A stretch of 64,000 nucleotides of DNA from Planctomycetota bacterium (GCA_027625095.1 JAQBXN010000016.1:33642-97641); one strand, 5' to 3'; numbered from the stretch's first letter, positions 18,201-26,854 are shown. Translations and numbers: made by a program. The notes: a model not told the origin generated them from the sequence alone.

Positions 18201-19156
18201 TCCAGGTTGCCATCCGTGATGAAAAGGAACGCATCGCTGTGGCCACACACTACGCCCAGGCCATGAAATTCTACAAGGAGGGCAAATGGGCCCTTCTTAA
18301 GAAGGAATGTATCGATTTACGTCTTGGATATGACGACAGCGAGCATTTCATGAAAGTCCGTGACACCGTGCTCGACTGGATAGACATGGCCTACGATAAA
18401 ATCGAAGGTCCGAGCAGAATGGTCATGATCCCCGCGGGCGCGTACATGAACGAGTACGATGAAGGCGTGTCTGTCGGTGCCTTTAAAATGGATCGCTATG
18501 AAGTCACCAATCGTGAATATGCCCGATTCCTCCGCTTCCTCGAAAAAACAAACAGCCACATCTACTGCCACCCGGACGAAAAGAATTTCTACGGAGAAGA
18601 CGGCAAGTTCTACGCATCCCGCCAGGAGATGATGGAAGCCGGCATCATGCCGGGCGGTATCCAAGGCGGTAAGAATCACACCCCGGATGATTTCGGCACC
18701 TATTCGTCTGGCTGGGAAGACTACCCGGTCACTAAACTTGATTGGTATGACGCCTACGCTTTCGCCACCTGGGCAGGCAAACGTCTGCCAAACATTACTC
18801 AGTTCACCCGCGCCGTCCGAGGTGGTGACAACCGTGAATGGCCCTTCGGCAAGAACTGGCGTCCAGAACTCTGCAACGCCAACGACAGCGGCATGACAGA
18901 CGGCAGCGTCGATGGCTTCCGTGGCCTGGCTAAAGTCGGACAATACTCCAGCGGTCAAAGCCCGTTCGGCATCTTCGACCTGGCGGGCAACGTTCGTGAA
19001 TTTACAGACCAGGTGAATGGCAACATTGGCGGCTCATTCATGGACGGCAAGAACATGTGCAGCGTGAACTCAGGCAGCACCCTCGAGCAGGACGACGGCG
19101 ACGCGCCTCCAAGATTCCCATTCGTCGGCTTCAGGTGCGTGCAGGATGCGAATTAA
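15245..19156 (+). CDS. Membrane-anchored probable pseudokinase with acidic tract and C-terminal SUMF1 (FGE-like) domain
   Basis: The 1303-residue protein has a short helical N-terminus and then a Ser/Thr kinase-like domain (about 78-350). The ATP-binding lysine of VAIK is Arg107 (YYAVRIL). The catalytic loop reads HKDLEPNN (192-199), with the usual lysine replaced by Glu196. DFG is DYG (212-214). D194, N199 and D212 remain. A Glu/Asp-rich tract fills about 370-475. One transmembrane helix lies near 490-510 (LLYFTPLAIVIAFVVV). A long helical region follows outside, and a SUMF1/FGE-sulfatase domain ends the protein (about 1056-1303, with YEVTNREYARF, WAGKRLPNITQFTRAVRGG and IFDLAGNVREF). Kinase-SUMF1 fusions are known in planctomycetes. 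The changed lysines suggest a pseudokinase, and the SUMF1 domain is probably a binding module. No partner gene is adjacent. Confidence 0.85.
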   Translation: MSASMQVLNKLVSQGILKENERDRLLREYEDAYQKDADLSIEDFMEEQGYIVEESRQKTRHSTAIRQSAKSRIDPDDLKLLDELGNGGAGPVFKASPGGNGTYYAVRILSDVSDEEKAEIHAARDLDHPSIAGVHDLVFLDKGPAVVCDFVKGIRLSQILKFKSKLSERQAIEMVGQIAAALEHAWKLEIVHKDLEPNNIVLTPAGRIVILDYGQKKETVSPPYMSLEQGKKGQPLDIRTDIYSLGIIFYELLAGQPPFQGESASETLKQHYRKSPEDLRRMSPEVSLETWKVVRKMLGKGRRDRYQTPAELLDALDALLAELDGKAAAKRRKMDQSNGAMAKQPTAGLVAASGTLTNDEKQTSQESRGDEEETYQEEEEEETYQEDEEYDISTQPSMKAAEENGKDEDEEDEEEEEEEEEDDDDDVDWNDIEDEEEEEEEEEEDDEEEEEEEEEDEEDEEEEEEDEDPIASRPGRRVHASRRPQRSGMSLLYFTPLAIVIAFVVVKYVSNQEELKQQREIQTKREGPPSFHKSYSKEEVAKFQNFKDEFNAAIKKKQNLQDWMDRAIDFSEKHPNRFYESRSFIQRVMNSAVGSKVEDTLTQLGKVAIAEIDRKEQVHARFIMSKVREQAEVLTAAQKFGDAIQLFYQVPDSDRTPTVETMILVEVAKVEEVAKENWNEAKDKVFDLTGLEFVPIEKKEDVTVVEPDPEAEMNNRRRPRRGAPAMAALAGRSMEETMALQFAPTTEELGKAKQILVPFEDCGIHQIMVHARDYLSEMEGLEVRVAQFQEEMGRKIEAQTRDESQRLYEQFLAQVEEMLRELKVWDVAKLCKDVRAKNEYSYHFSQIDKLRDEADLMANVLSWAKPHIKTLKDETVIVGKAETSAKFENWDEKKEEMILVRGEVRFRSPFTDLEGPILYRLAQNAANSVDQGTYHVSMMVFAYYIAKNEAPGPRRGKLWDDANNHYMAAKSKSADVNKHFDLITKIQVAIRDEKERIAVATHYAQAMKFYKEGKWALLKKECIDLRLGYDDSEHFMKVRDTVLDWIDMAYDKIEGPSRMVMIPAGAYMNEYDEGVSVGAFKMDRYEVTNREYARFLRFLEKTNSHIYCHPDEKNFYGEDGKFYASRQEMMEAGIMPGGIQGGKNHTPDDFGTYSSGWEDYPVTKLDWYDAYAFATWAGKRLPNITQFTRAVRGGDNREWPFGKNWRPELCNANDSGMTDGSVDGFRGLAKVGQYSSGQSPFGIFDLAGNVREFTDQVNGNIGGSFMDGKNMCSVNSGSTLEQDDGDAPPRFPFVGFRCVQDAN

Positions 19157-19570
19157 GCCCATTAGCGGATAAGGCCGGAGAGCGGGATATCTGTGCGGTC
19201 CTGCAGTTCTTTGTATTGTTCACAGTTTAACACCGGTCTTTACACAGATTCTTCCAGAAGCGCTTTGGCCTCGAATTGTCCGCCGATTTTGCGGAAATCT
19301 CAAAGCTCTTCCTCGTAATCTTTGATCCTCTTCGAGTTGCAAAGACACCTGGTAAAGTATCTTTGAACAAGTGATTACGTGGTCATTGGCCGAGGATGGG
19401 ACGGCAAAGCTTCAGAAAGCAGAGGATCTGAGATTACGAGGAAGAGGTCCTGCAGCCTCAATAAAAAACTTGGGTAAATACCGGTGCAACTACGGCCTGC
19501 AATCTGGGTTTCGGCCGACAGGCTGCGTTAGAGCTGGTTCTGTTCACTTTCATTCGGCCGGCAAACAAGC
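19157..19570. other. Intergenic region (414 bp) containing a 26-bp imperfect inverted repeat
   Basis: No gene is supported here. A 67-codon frame from 19371 has a composition unlike its neighbours and no ribosome-binding site. The notable content is an inverted repeat: 19306-19331 pairs with 19421-19446 at 24 of 26 positions, enclosing 89 bases. The two flanking genes converge, so a transcription end structure is expected, but the arms are longer and farther apart than in a normal terminator. Confidence 0.6.
19306..19446. repeat. Long-armed inverted repeat between convergent genes
   Basis: The left arm CTCTTCCTCGTAATC... (19306-19331) is the reverse complement of ...GATTACGAGGAAGAG (19421-19446), with two mismatches in 26 bases. 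The 89-base loop has no obvious coding content. It could be a relic of a small mobile element or a bidirectional structure between the kinase-like gene and lpdA. Confidence 0.7.
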
Positions 19571-20953
19571 CTAAGAATGTATCGACCTCTCATCTACAGC
19601 CAGGGCTGCCTCTCTTACGGCCTCGGCGAGTGTTGGATGTGCGTGGATGGAACGGGCAAGATCTTCCGCGCTCGCGCTGAATTCAATGGCGATGGCGGCC
19701 TCTGCAATGAGATCTCCCGCACGAGGGCCAATGATATGCACACCGAGAATCCGATCCGTTTTCCGGTCGGCCAGGATCTTTACTTTGCCCTCTGTGGAGC
19801 CTAAAGCCCTTGCGCGACCATTGGCTGAGAAAGGAAATTCACCTTTGTTATAGGTCACCCGTTCTTCCCGTAATTGCTCTTCTGTTTTTCCAACAGATGC
19901 GATCTCCGGGTGCGTATACACGATGCCTGGAATGGCGTTGTAGTTGACGTGCCCATATCCGTTGACGAATTGCTCCACGCAGGCAATGCCCTCCTCTTCC
20001 GCCTTGTGAGCCAGCATGGGGCCGCGAATGAGATCTCCAATGGCATAGACGTTTTCCGCCGAAGTTTGAAAGTGATCATCGACTTCTATCTGGCCTCTCT
20101 CGTTCATTTCAATGCCTGCACCGCTCAGGTTGAGGCCCTCGGTGTTGGCTTTTCGGCCCACCGCCAGCAAGACCCGATCAGCCTTGACCGGATTCTGGCC
20201 TTTACATTCGACGATTACCTCTTCGCCTTCAGTTCTGGCCCCTGTAACCCTGCAGCCGAGATTGAACTTCATACCCTGTTTCTCAAAAATCTTTAGGGCC
20301 GCTTCGGAAAGATCGAAATCCATGCCTGGCAGAATACGGTCAAGGTATTCAAGAACGGTGACCTCTGATCCGAGACGATTCCATACCGAGCCCAGCTCCA
20401 TGCCGATGTAACCCGCGCCAATAACGATAAGCCGTGGCGGAACTTCTTCATAGCCCAGAGCCTCGTTGCTCGTCCCAATCCGCTGGCCATCCGGCTCGAC
20501 ACCTGGCAGAAATGTGGGCCGGCTCCCGGTCGCCAGAATTATCCGGTTCGCTTCTATTGCCGTTTTCCCTGATGCTCCCGTCACTAGCACTTTCCCAGGG
20601 CCTTCGAGCCGTGCAGTTCCGTGAAAATACTTCACCTTGTTCTTGCGGAGAAGGCCATTCACGCCCATGCTGAGTGTCTCGACAATGCGCTCCTTCCGCT
20701 GCATCATCTTGTGCAGATTGAGTCGGACGTCTCCCACTTCGATCCCGTGCTCCTCAAGCCCGTTTACGAGGTCAACATACTTTTCACTCGATTCCAGCAA
20801 CGCCTTGCTGGGAATGCAACCAACCCGCAAGCATGTGCCACCGGGCAAGCTTTCTTTCTCGATACATGCGACCTTTAGTCCCAACTGCGCCGCTCGAATG
20901 GATGCAACATACCCGCCAGGCCCGGCACCAATTACGATCAGATCAAAAGTCAT
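19571..20953 (-). CDS. lpdA: Dihydrolipoyl dehydrogenase (E3)
   Basis: This FAD enzyme re-oxidises dihydrolipoamide of 2-oxoacid dehydrogenase complexes with NAD+. Its 460 residues show the FAD-binding IVIGAGPGGYVAS, the redox disulfide GGTCLRVGCIPSK (Cys41 and Cys46), the NAD-binding GAGYIGMELGSVW, the second FAD motif VYAIGDLIRGPMLAHKAEEEG, and the C-terminal HAHPTLAEAV with the active-site His-Glu pair. ATG 20953 is chosen because GGAGA lies seven bases upstream and the protein then begins with the canonical strand. The frame stays open for 70 more codons upstream, but that stretch is non-homologous. odhB is 7 kb away on the same strand and is a likely functional partner. Confidence 0.95.
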   Translation of the reverse strand: MTFDLIVIGAGPGGYVASIRAAQLGLKVACIEKESLPGGTCLRVGCIPSKALLESSEKYVDLVNGLEEHGIEVGDVRLNLHKMMQRKERIVETLSMGVNGLLRKNKVKYFHGTARLEGPGKVLVTGASGKTAIEANRIILATGSRPTFLPGVEPDGQRIGTSNEALGYEEVPPRLIVIGAGYIGMELGSVWNRLGSEVTVLEYLDRILPGMDFDLSEAALKIFEKQGMKFNLGCRVTGARTEGEEVIVECKGQNPVKADRVLLAVGRKANTEGLNLSGAGIEMNERGQIEVDDHFQTSAENVYAIGDLIRGPMLAHKAEEEGIACVEQFVNGYGHVNYNAIPGIVYTHPEIASVGKTEEQLREERVTYNKGEFPFSANGRARALGSTEGKVKILADRKTDRILGVHIIGPRAGDLIAEAAIAIEFSASAEDLARSIHAHPTLAEAVREAALAVDERSIHS

Positions 20954-21091
20954 TAATTTCTCCATTCGTCTCAAAGGAAAGCTCTCGATTATTAGAACTC
21001 CTGTTGGATTTACCACACTCCCACATTCCCGCACTCCTCCATTCCTTAATTCCTCAATCCTTGGCCGGACGAGCACACAGGAAACTGAACC

Positions 21092-22096
21092 ATGCGTATT
21101 GTTCAACTGATTCATGAAACTCTCGGGAGGCGCGTCGCTATTGTGCACGAACCCCTGCTTCATTTGCTGAATGGGGTGGGTTCCCTCTACGCGGTTGCGA
21201 TGAAGGCAATAGCGCTTGAGCGCACTCTCGAACAGACCGCGGCAGATTCGATTGGTGAAGAGTCACTTAAATATGACCCGATCTATTCCGGGCAATCCGA
21301 GTGGTCTCTTCTTCCGCCCCTTGATCATCCTGTCGAGCCCGGAAATTGCATGGTCGCAGGCACAGGTCTGACCCACGTAGCGAGTGCAAAGAACCGGGAC
21401 GCCATGCATGCGAAGGCGGACGAAAGCGCGCCAGTCAGCGACAGCATGAAGATGTTTCAGTGGGGCGTTGAGGGGGGGAAACCGAAGCCCGGTAATATCG
21501 GGGTGCAACCTGAATGGTTTTACAAAGGGTCCGGGGAAATCCTTCGCGGCCACAATCATCCACTCGTAGTGCCCAGCTTCGCCGAAGATGGCGGTGAAGA
21601 ACCGGAGATTGCCGGACTATACGTCATCGCTCCCAATGGATCCCCTTGCAGACTTGGCTTTTCGATCGGCAACGAATTTTCCGACCATATCATGGAAAAG
21701 AAGAACTATCTCTACCTCGCACCTTCAAAGTTGCGCACCGCCTCGATAGGCCCGGAACTCTGCACCAACTTGAAATTTGGTGAAGTGCGTGGTGAAGTCA
21801 GGATAGAAAGAAATAGTGAGACGATCTGGTCAAAGAAAGTGGCAAGCGGTGAGGCGAACATGTGCCACTCGCTCGAGAATCTTGAACATCATCACTTCAA
21901 GTATCCAGGTCACCGCAGAGCGGGTGACGTGCATGTACATTTCTTCGGCGCGGACGCTTTTAGTTTCGGAGAGGGCATCGCCCTCAAACAGGGCGACGTC
22001 ATGTGCGTGGCCTGGGAAGGGATGGGGCGAGCACTGAGGAATCCGATCAGGATTTCAGAGGAACAAGATCGGCTGGTAAAGGTGAAGCGTTTGTAG
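21092..22096 (+). CDS. AraD1/GguC-like protein, fumarylacetoacetate-hydrolase superfamily
   Basis: The 334-residue protein begins MRIVQL and contains the pattern of the AraD1 (GguC) group of the FAH superfamily: CMVAGTGLTHVASAKNRDAM, then FQWGVEGGKPKPGNIGVQPEW, YKGSGEILRGHNHPLVVPSF, GEEPEIAGLYVI and GFSIGNEFSDHIMEKKNYLYL. Relatives occur in oxidative pentose and uronic acid catabolism and act on 2-keto-3-deoxy sugar acids, but the exact reaction cannot be read from sequence. AGGAA precedes the ATG. The 138 bp upstream, shared with the divergent lpdA, holds a run of ACTCC/TTCC motifs seen before several other genes. A second FAH-fold gene lies at 25.97-26.85 kb. Confidence 0.75.
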   Translation: MRIVQLIHETLGRRVAIVHEPLLHLLNGVGSLYAVAMKAIALERTLEQTAADSIGEESLKYDPIYSGQSEWSLLPPLDHPVEPGNCMVAGTGLTHVASAKNRDAMHAKADESAPVSDSMKMFQWGVEGGKPKPGNIGVQPEWFYKGSGEILRGHNHPLVVPSFAEDGGEEPEIAGLYVIAPNGSPCRLGFSIGNEFSDHIMEKKNYLYLAPSKLRTASIGPELCTNLKFGEVRGEVRIERNSETIWSKKVASGEANMCHSLENLEHHHFKYPGHRRAGDVHVHFFGADAFSFGEGIALKQGDVMCVAWEGMGRALRNPIRISEEQDRLVKVKRL

Positions 22097-22218
22097 GTGG
22101 AGTGTTGGGTGGCTTGAGAGACTTTTTTCAGTCTCTGTTCCCTCGCCTTCCTCTTGTTCAATTACTTGTTTGAGGCTGCAAAGCAGCGGCAGGAGTCACC
22201 TGAGAGAGACTACCCGGC

Positions 22219-23160
22219 CTACCAATCCACATCCGGGAGTTCCGTAAAGAGCGGCAGTGAAAGATAGCGCGATCCGGAGTCCGGAAATATCACCACGATC
22301 AGTTTACCTTCGTTCTCTGGCTTCTTTGCGATCTCGACTGCGATGTAACAGGCGGCGCCAGATGAGATACCGCAGAAAATACCTTCTTCACTCGCCAGGC
22401 GGCGAGTCATGGTTAAGGCATCTTCGTTATCGATGGTGAGGATGTCATCCATGAGATCCATGCGCATGATGTATGGGATGAAACCGGCGCCGATGCCCTG
22501 TATGGGATGCAGGCCGCGCTGCCCTTTGGTCATGATGGGAGACCCGGAAGGTTCAATGGCGATGACCTGTAAGCTGCTCTTCTTCGGCTTCAAGGCTTTG
22601 GCGCATCCGGTGACTGTTCCACCAGTGCCGACACCACCAACGATGATGTCAACCTGGCCGTCTGTATCGTCCCAGATCTCGAGAGCAGTGGTAACTTCAT
22701 GGACAGCCGGGTTGTTGGGGTTCTTGAACTGCTGCGGCATGATGTAGTTGTCGTTTTCTCTGCAAAGCTCATCAGCTTTTTCGATCGCTGCCTGCATGCC
22801 ACCATCGTCCGGGGTGAGGACGAGCTTGGCGCCTAAAGCCTTCAGCATGTTGCGTCGCTCCATGCTCATGGTGTCCGGCATGGTCAGGATCAGTTTGTAG
22901 CCTTTGGCCGCGCAGGCAAAGGCCAGGGCGATACCTGTGTTGCCGGATGTCGGCTCAACCAGAACGGTGTCTTTATTAATCTTTCCTTCGCGCTCCATGG
23001 CCTCGATCATGTTGACGCCGATGCGATCCTTGACGCTTCCGAGTGGATTGAAAAACTCCAGTTTAGCCAGGACTCTTGCACAACATCCATCTGTAACTGT
23101 GTTCAATTGCACAAGCGGCGTGTTGCCAACGAGCTTGGTGATGTCAGAGGCAAATTTCAT
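22219..23160 (-). CDS. cysK: Cysteine synthase (O-acetylserine sulfhydrylase)
   Basis: CysK makes L-cysteine from O-acetylserine and sulfide using PLP. The 313-residue protein shows NTPLVQLN, the PLP lysine K44 in GSVKDRIG, the substrate loop [13 protein letters not shown], the phosphate-binding loop [10 protein letters not shown], and the C-terminal [12 protein letters not shown] and [11 protein letters not shown] segments. Length and motif order are those of the CysK/CysM branch rather than cystathionine beta-synthase. It converges with the AraD1-like gene. No cysE is in the window. Confidence 0.95.
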   Translation of the reverse strand: MKFASDITKLVGNTPLVQLNTVTDGCCARVLAKLEFFNPLGSVKDRIGVNMIEAMEREGKINKDTVLVEPTSGNTGIALAFACAAKGYKLILTMPDTMSMERRNMLKALGAKLVLTPDDGGMQAAIEKADELCRENDNYIMPQQFKNPNNPAVHEVTTALEIWDDTDGQVDIIVGGVGTGGTVTGCAKALKPKKSSLQVIAIEPSGSPIMTKGQRGLHPIQGIGAGFIPYIMRMDLMDDILTIDNEDALTMTRRLASEEGIFCGISSGAACYIAVEIAKKPENEGKLIVVIFPDSGSRYLSLPLFTELPDVDW

Positions 23161-23277
23161 TCAAATCTCCCTATTCGGAATCAAAGGCTTCTGGGACGCG
23201 GATCGGAATCTATTTGTAAACAGATACCAACAGGCAAGATAGTATGGGCGAACGGAATGTAAAGAAAGCCTCGAGCG

Positions 23278-23955
23278 TCACTTATCTTCGATTCCGAGCA
23301 GCTCCAATTGAAAAATCAACACTGCGTTGCCGGGGATAACATTTCCGGCCCCACTTTTTCCATAGCCCAGATGAGGCGGAATGAAGAGCTGCCACTTTGA
23401 GCCTACCTTCATCATCTTGAGCCCTTGCGTCCATCCGGGGATGACCCGGGAAACCGGGAATGTGATCGGCTCGCCACGTTTGTAGGAACTGTCAAATTCA
23501 GTGCCGTCGACAAGCTTGCCCTCGTAGTGCACTTTTACCTTGTCCAAACCTCCGGGCATCGGTCCATCTCCTTCTTTGAGAACCTTGTATTGCAGTCCGG
23601 TTGGCAAGCTGATGACTCCCTCCTTCTTCCCGTTCTCCAGCAAGAACTTCTTGCCTTCATCTTCACTCGCCAGGGAACGCTGGTGAGTCTTCTCGTCCTG
23701 GTCTGCACGGAATGCGTCCATGATGGCCATCCGTTCCTGGTCTGTGAATAGCATCCCCTTCTTATCGAGTTGGTCTTTTACCCCATGAAGGAAAGCTGCC
23801 ATGTCCACATCAATATTCATTTGCCCCAGACGTCCAGCCATTTCGTAACCAAACACATAGCTGGCCTTCTCCGAATTGGTCTTATATGCCTCTGCATTTG
23901 TACTGGAAAACGGTAGATACACGCCTGCCGCAAGAATCAGATAGGAATATTTCAT
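23278..23955 (-). CDS. Secreted FKBP-type peptidyl-prolyl isomerase (FkpA/Mip-like)
   Basis: The 225-residue protein has a signal peptide (KYSYLILAAGVYLPFSSTNA), an N-terminal helical dimerisation domain (about 25-115, KASYVFGYEMAGRLGQMNID) and a C-terminal FKBP domain. FKBP motifs include GLQYKVLKEGDGPMP, VKVHYEGKLVDGTEFDSSY, VIPGWTQGLKMMKVGSKW and PPHLGYG. It should help fold proteins in the periplasm, like E. coli FkpA or Legionella Mip. GGAGAGAG directly before ATG 23955 decides the start over an in-frame ATG 12 bases upstream. It lies downstream of metG with a gap of about 90 bp. Confidence 0.93.
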   Translation of the reverse strand: MKYSYLILAAGVYLPFSSTNAEAYKTNSEKASYVFGYEMAGRLGQMNIDVDMAAFLHGVKDQLDKKGMLFTDQERMAIMDAFRADQDEKTHQRSLASEDEGKKFLLENGKKEGVISLPTGLQYKVLKEGDGPMPGGLDKVKVHYEGKLVDGTEFDSSYKRGEPITFPVSRVIPGWTQGLKMMKVGSKWQLFIPPHLGYGKSGAGNVIPGNAVLIFQLELLGIEDK

Positions 23956-24045
23956 CTCTCTCTCCAAATGAAGTGTACTAGTTAGACGGGGTCAATAAGC
24001 CCGCCCGAATTAATTTACTGTGACACCGATGGGAAGGCGCTGACT

Positions 24046-25965
24046 CTAACGCACCTTGGCGCCACTGGTGATATCACGGTCAAGTGAAAGCAGGGACAAG
24101 GTTTCCCCATCGTCAGCAGCGAGCAGCATTCCCTGCGATTCCACGCCGCGGATTTTTGCCGGCGCCAGGTTCGCCACGATAACGATCTTTTTGCCGGGTA
24201 ATTCTTCGAGGGTGTAATGCCCGGCGAGGCCGGCAACAATCTGCCGTTGCTCGTCACCCACTTTCACCTGAAGTTTGAGCAGCTTGTCTGCTTTTTCGAT
24301 TTTTTCGGCCCCGATGATTTCCGCGATCTTCAGATCAACCTTTATGAAATCATCATACGAAATCAGATTGTCAGACACCTTTGGCTCCTCTTTTTCCAGT
24401 TTGGGCTCTTTTTTCTCACGCGGGGTCGAATCTCTTTCGACCTCGATCCGTGGGAACGGAGCGGTGAATTCATTCAGGCCAACACCACTCTTCAAACGTC
24501 CCCAAGCTGCTGTCGTAAAGTCCGGATTGTGGTCGCCTACCATGCCGAGCAGTTCCCTGACCTTGTCCGGCATAATCGGATGTAAAAGCTGCAAGGCAAG
24601 GCGGACGGCTTCGGCGGCGTAGAAAAGCACAGTGCCGGCACGCGCCTTCCCGGGGCCCTCCTCTGTCTTAAGCAGCATCCACGGTTTGTGTTGCTCAAGA
24701 TAAATATTGATCGAGCGGACGAACTCGATGGTCGTTTCCACAGCTTCATTCACCTTCATCTCTTCAATTTTGCCGGCAACAATCGCCCCTATGCTCTCTC
24801 CCGTATTGCGCAATGCGGCGTCTGACTTCTCTTCTTCCCCGGCCCGCGGCAGTTTGCCGTCGAAGTTGCGGGTGATCAGGCGATTCACACGGCTGACCAG
24901 GTTGCCCAGATCGTTGGCCAGGTCGCTGTTGTAGCGCTTGATGAACGAGCTCAGTGAAAAATTTGAATCCTGTCCCAGCACCATCTCTCTCATGAGATAG
25001 TAGCGCACCGGGTCGACGCCATACTGGTCAATAAGGTCTAACGGATTGACCACGTTGCCCAGCGATTTGCTCATCTTTTCGGCCTCGCCGTCGTCCTTTT
25101 CGGTCAACCACCAGCCATGGGCAAAGATGCACTTGGGCAGCGGGATGCCAGCCGAAAAAAGCATGGTCGGCCAGTAGATGGCGTGCGTCATCAGAATGTC
25201 CTTACCGATGAGGTGCACGTCGGCCGGCCACCACTTCCCGAATGTTTCCTCATTCGAACCGTAGCCTGGCGCTGAGACGTAATTGAGAAGAGCATCGAAC
25301 CAGACGTAAGTGACGTAATCGGTATCGAACGGAATCTCGACTCCCCACTCTAGCCTGCTTTTGGGACGGGAGATACACAGGTCGTCTATGGGTTCACGAA
25401 GCTTTCCGAGAATTTCGTTGCGGCGATGCGGCGGCAGGATGAACTCAGGATGATCGTGGATGTACTGCACGAGTTGTTCCTGATATTTGCCCATCTTGAA
25501 GTAGTAATTCGGCTCCTTAATCTTGCGAACGTCACGAAATTCGCCGGTCTCCCTCTCTTTATCCGAGATGAAACGCTCCTCCGAGACCGAATACCAGCCT
25601 TCGTACTCCCCTTTGTAAATGTCGCCGGAATCATACACCGCCTGTAATACCTGCTGGACGATTGTCTTATGCCGATCCTCAGTGGTGCGAATGAAGTCGT
25701 CGTAACTGATACCCAGCTTATCCCACAGCTCAAGGAAGCGCGGCGCCATCTCATCACAGTGCTGTTGAGACCCGACGCCTCTTGCCTCCGCTGCCTGCTG
25801 CACCTTTTGTCCATGCTCATCCAAGCCAGTGAGGAAGAAAACTTCGTCGCCCAGTTCCCGGTGATACCGTGCCAGCACATCGGCCAGAATGGTGGTGTAC
25901 GCATGACCGATGTGCGGTTTATCGTTGACGTAATAAATGGGGGTCGTGATGTAATACGTGCTCAT
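24046..25965 (-). CDS. metG: Methionyl-tRNA synthetase with C-terminal tRNA-binding domain
   Basis: MetG charges tRNA-Met. The 639-residue enzyme has the class I signature HIGH at residues 18-21 (PHIGHAYTT) and KMSKS at 297-301. It lacks an obvious four-cysteine zinc knuckle, as in the shorter Thermotoga/Bacillus type. A charged linker near 525-545 leads to a C-terminal EMAP/Trbp111 domain (DFIKVDLKIAEIIGAEKIEK then QIVAGLAGHY) used for dimerisation and tRNA binding. Its ATG is one base past the stop of the upstream FAH-family gene, so translation is likely coupled. The FKBP gene follows. Confidence 0.96.
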   Translation of the reverse strand: MSTYYITTPIYYVNDKPHIGHAYTTILADVLARYHRELGDEVFFLTGLDEHGQKVQQAAEARGVGSQQHCDEMAPRFLELWDKLGISYDDFIRTTEDRHKTIVQQVLQAVYDSGDIYKGEYEGWYSVSEERFISDKERETGEFRDVRKIKEPNYYFKMGKYQEQLVQYIHDHPEFILPPHRRNEILGKLREPIDDLCISRPKSRLEWGVEIPFDTDYVTYVWFDALLNYVSAPGYGSNEETFGKWWPADVHLIGKDILMTHAIYWPTMLFSAGIPLPKCIFAHGWWLTEKDDGEAEKMSKSLGNVVNPLDLIDQYGVDPVRYYLMREMVLGQDSNFSLSSFIKRYNSDLANDLGNLVSRVNRLITRNFDGKLPRAGEEEKSDAALRNTGESIGAIVAGKIEEMKVNEAVETTIEFVRSINIYLEQHKPWMLLKTEEGPGKARAGTVLFYAAEAVRLALQLLHPIMPDKVRELLGMVGDHNPDFTTAAWGRLKSGVGLNEFTAPFPRIEVERDSTPREKKEPKLEKEEPKVSDNLISYDDFIKVDLKIAEIIGAEKIEKADKLLKLQVKVGDEQRQIVAGLAGHYTLEELPGKKIVIVANLAPAKIRGVESQGMLLAADDGETLSLLSLDRDITSGAKVR

Positions 25966-25966
25966 T

Positions 25967-26854
25967 TTAGGTCAGATGTCGTGCTCCGTTGCGGAGCGTG
26001 CCGATGTTTTCAATGGTGATTTCCACTCTATCGCCAGCCTGGTGAGCAAATTCGTTGGGCACCATGATTCCCGTGCCGGTTGAGAGCATGGTGCCGACCG
26101 GGATAGGGTTGTTGCGTGTGAGAAACTCCACCAACTGCTCGAGAGTAAACTTGATTTGAGAAGAGTTGGCCTCGCCTTCGTAAATGGTTTTGCCTCCACG
26201 GGAGATGTTGCAGGTGATCTCCAGATCTGCCGGATTGGAAACGGTTGAATTCGTCGCCACACACGGCCCAAGCGCGCAGCATCCTTCAAAGGTTTTTGAC
26301 TGCGGCAGGTACAGCGGGTTTTCGCGTTCGATATCCCAGGCGGAGACATCATTGCATATGGAGTAGCCGAGAATCTGATTCGGTCTGCCAAGAAGGATGG
26401 CGAGCTCAGGCTCCGTGGCGGTGAGCTCCGAATCTTGCCGCATTCCGAAATCCTGGTTGGGGCCAACGCATCTGCTGGGCGTAGCCTTGAAGAAAACTTC
26501 CGGCCGATCGCTGTGGTAGACCTTTGAATAAATGTCCTGTTCCGAATCCACATCGCGCATGGACGCGCTTCGCAAATAGGTCACCCCGCAGCCCCAGACT
26601 TCAGGGGCATCGACAGGAAGAAGCAAATGTGGCTTGCCGTCTGCCGGAGTGACATCGAGTGCTTCGTATCCGAATTCTACGCCCTGAGAACATTCGGTGA
26701 CCACCTCATCCATTTCACAGCCACGCTCCGCGGCAATGCGGACGACATCGAGTACCGTGGCGAACTGGTTACTGGTGATATCCGTAACCGTTGAGCCGTC
26801 AAGGAGGCCCAATCGCTTGCCCTTGCCAGGAACGTAAAACTGAACGAAACGCAT
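25967..26854 (-). CDS. Fumarylacetoacetate hydrolase (FAH) family protein
   Basis: The 295-residue protein has an N-terminal region starting MRFVQFYVPGKGKRLGLLDG and a C-terminal FAH catalytic fold. The metal-binding pattern is recognisable as ELTATEPELAILLGRPNQILGYSICND, followed by DVSAWDIERENPLYLPQSKTFEG and MLSTGTGIMVP. Members act on acylpyruvates, 2-keto-3-deoxy sugar acids or related diketo compounds, and this one's substrate is unknown. It could be related functionally to the AraD1-like gene 4 kb away. ATG 26854 is preferred since the 24 codons before it are not family-like. It is directly coupled to metG (1 bp gap), an unusual pairing with a housekeeping gene. Confidence 0.82.
   Translation of the reverse strand: MRFVQFYVPGKGKRLGLLDGSTVTDITSNQFATVLDVVRIAAERGCEMDEVVTECSQGVEFGYEALDVTPADGKPHLLLPVDAPEVWGCGVTYLRSASMRDVDSEQDIYSKVYHSDRPEVFFKATPSRCVGPNQDFGMRQDSELTATEPELAILLGRPNQILGYSICNDVSAWDIERENPLYLPQSKTFEGCCALGPCVATNSTVSNPADLEITCNISRGGKTIYEGEANSSQIKFTLEQLVEFLTRNNPIPVGTMLSTGTGIMVPNEFAHQAGDRVEITIENIGTLRNGARHLT

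Noticed and set aside
15245..19156. SUMF1 domain as the maturase for the sulfatase at 8500
   Set aside because: It sits at the end of a membrane-anchored kinase-like protein and the catalytic cysteine pair of true FGE was not identifiable. A binding role is more likely.
19371..19574. 67-codon forward frame in the intergenic region
   Set aside because: It overlaps one arm of the inverted repeat, has no ribosome-binding site, and its product is unlike any protein family.
20954..21163. 70-codon N-terminal extension of dihydrolipoyl dehydrogenase
   Set aside because: The canonical FAD-binding strand begins at ATG 20953 with its own GGAGA site. The extension has no homology and overlaps the start of the divergent AraD1-like gene.
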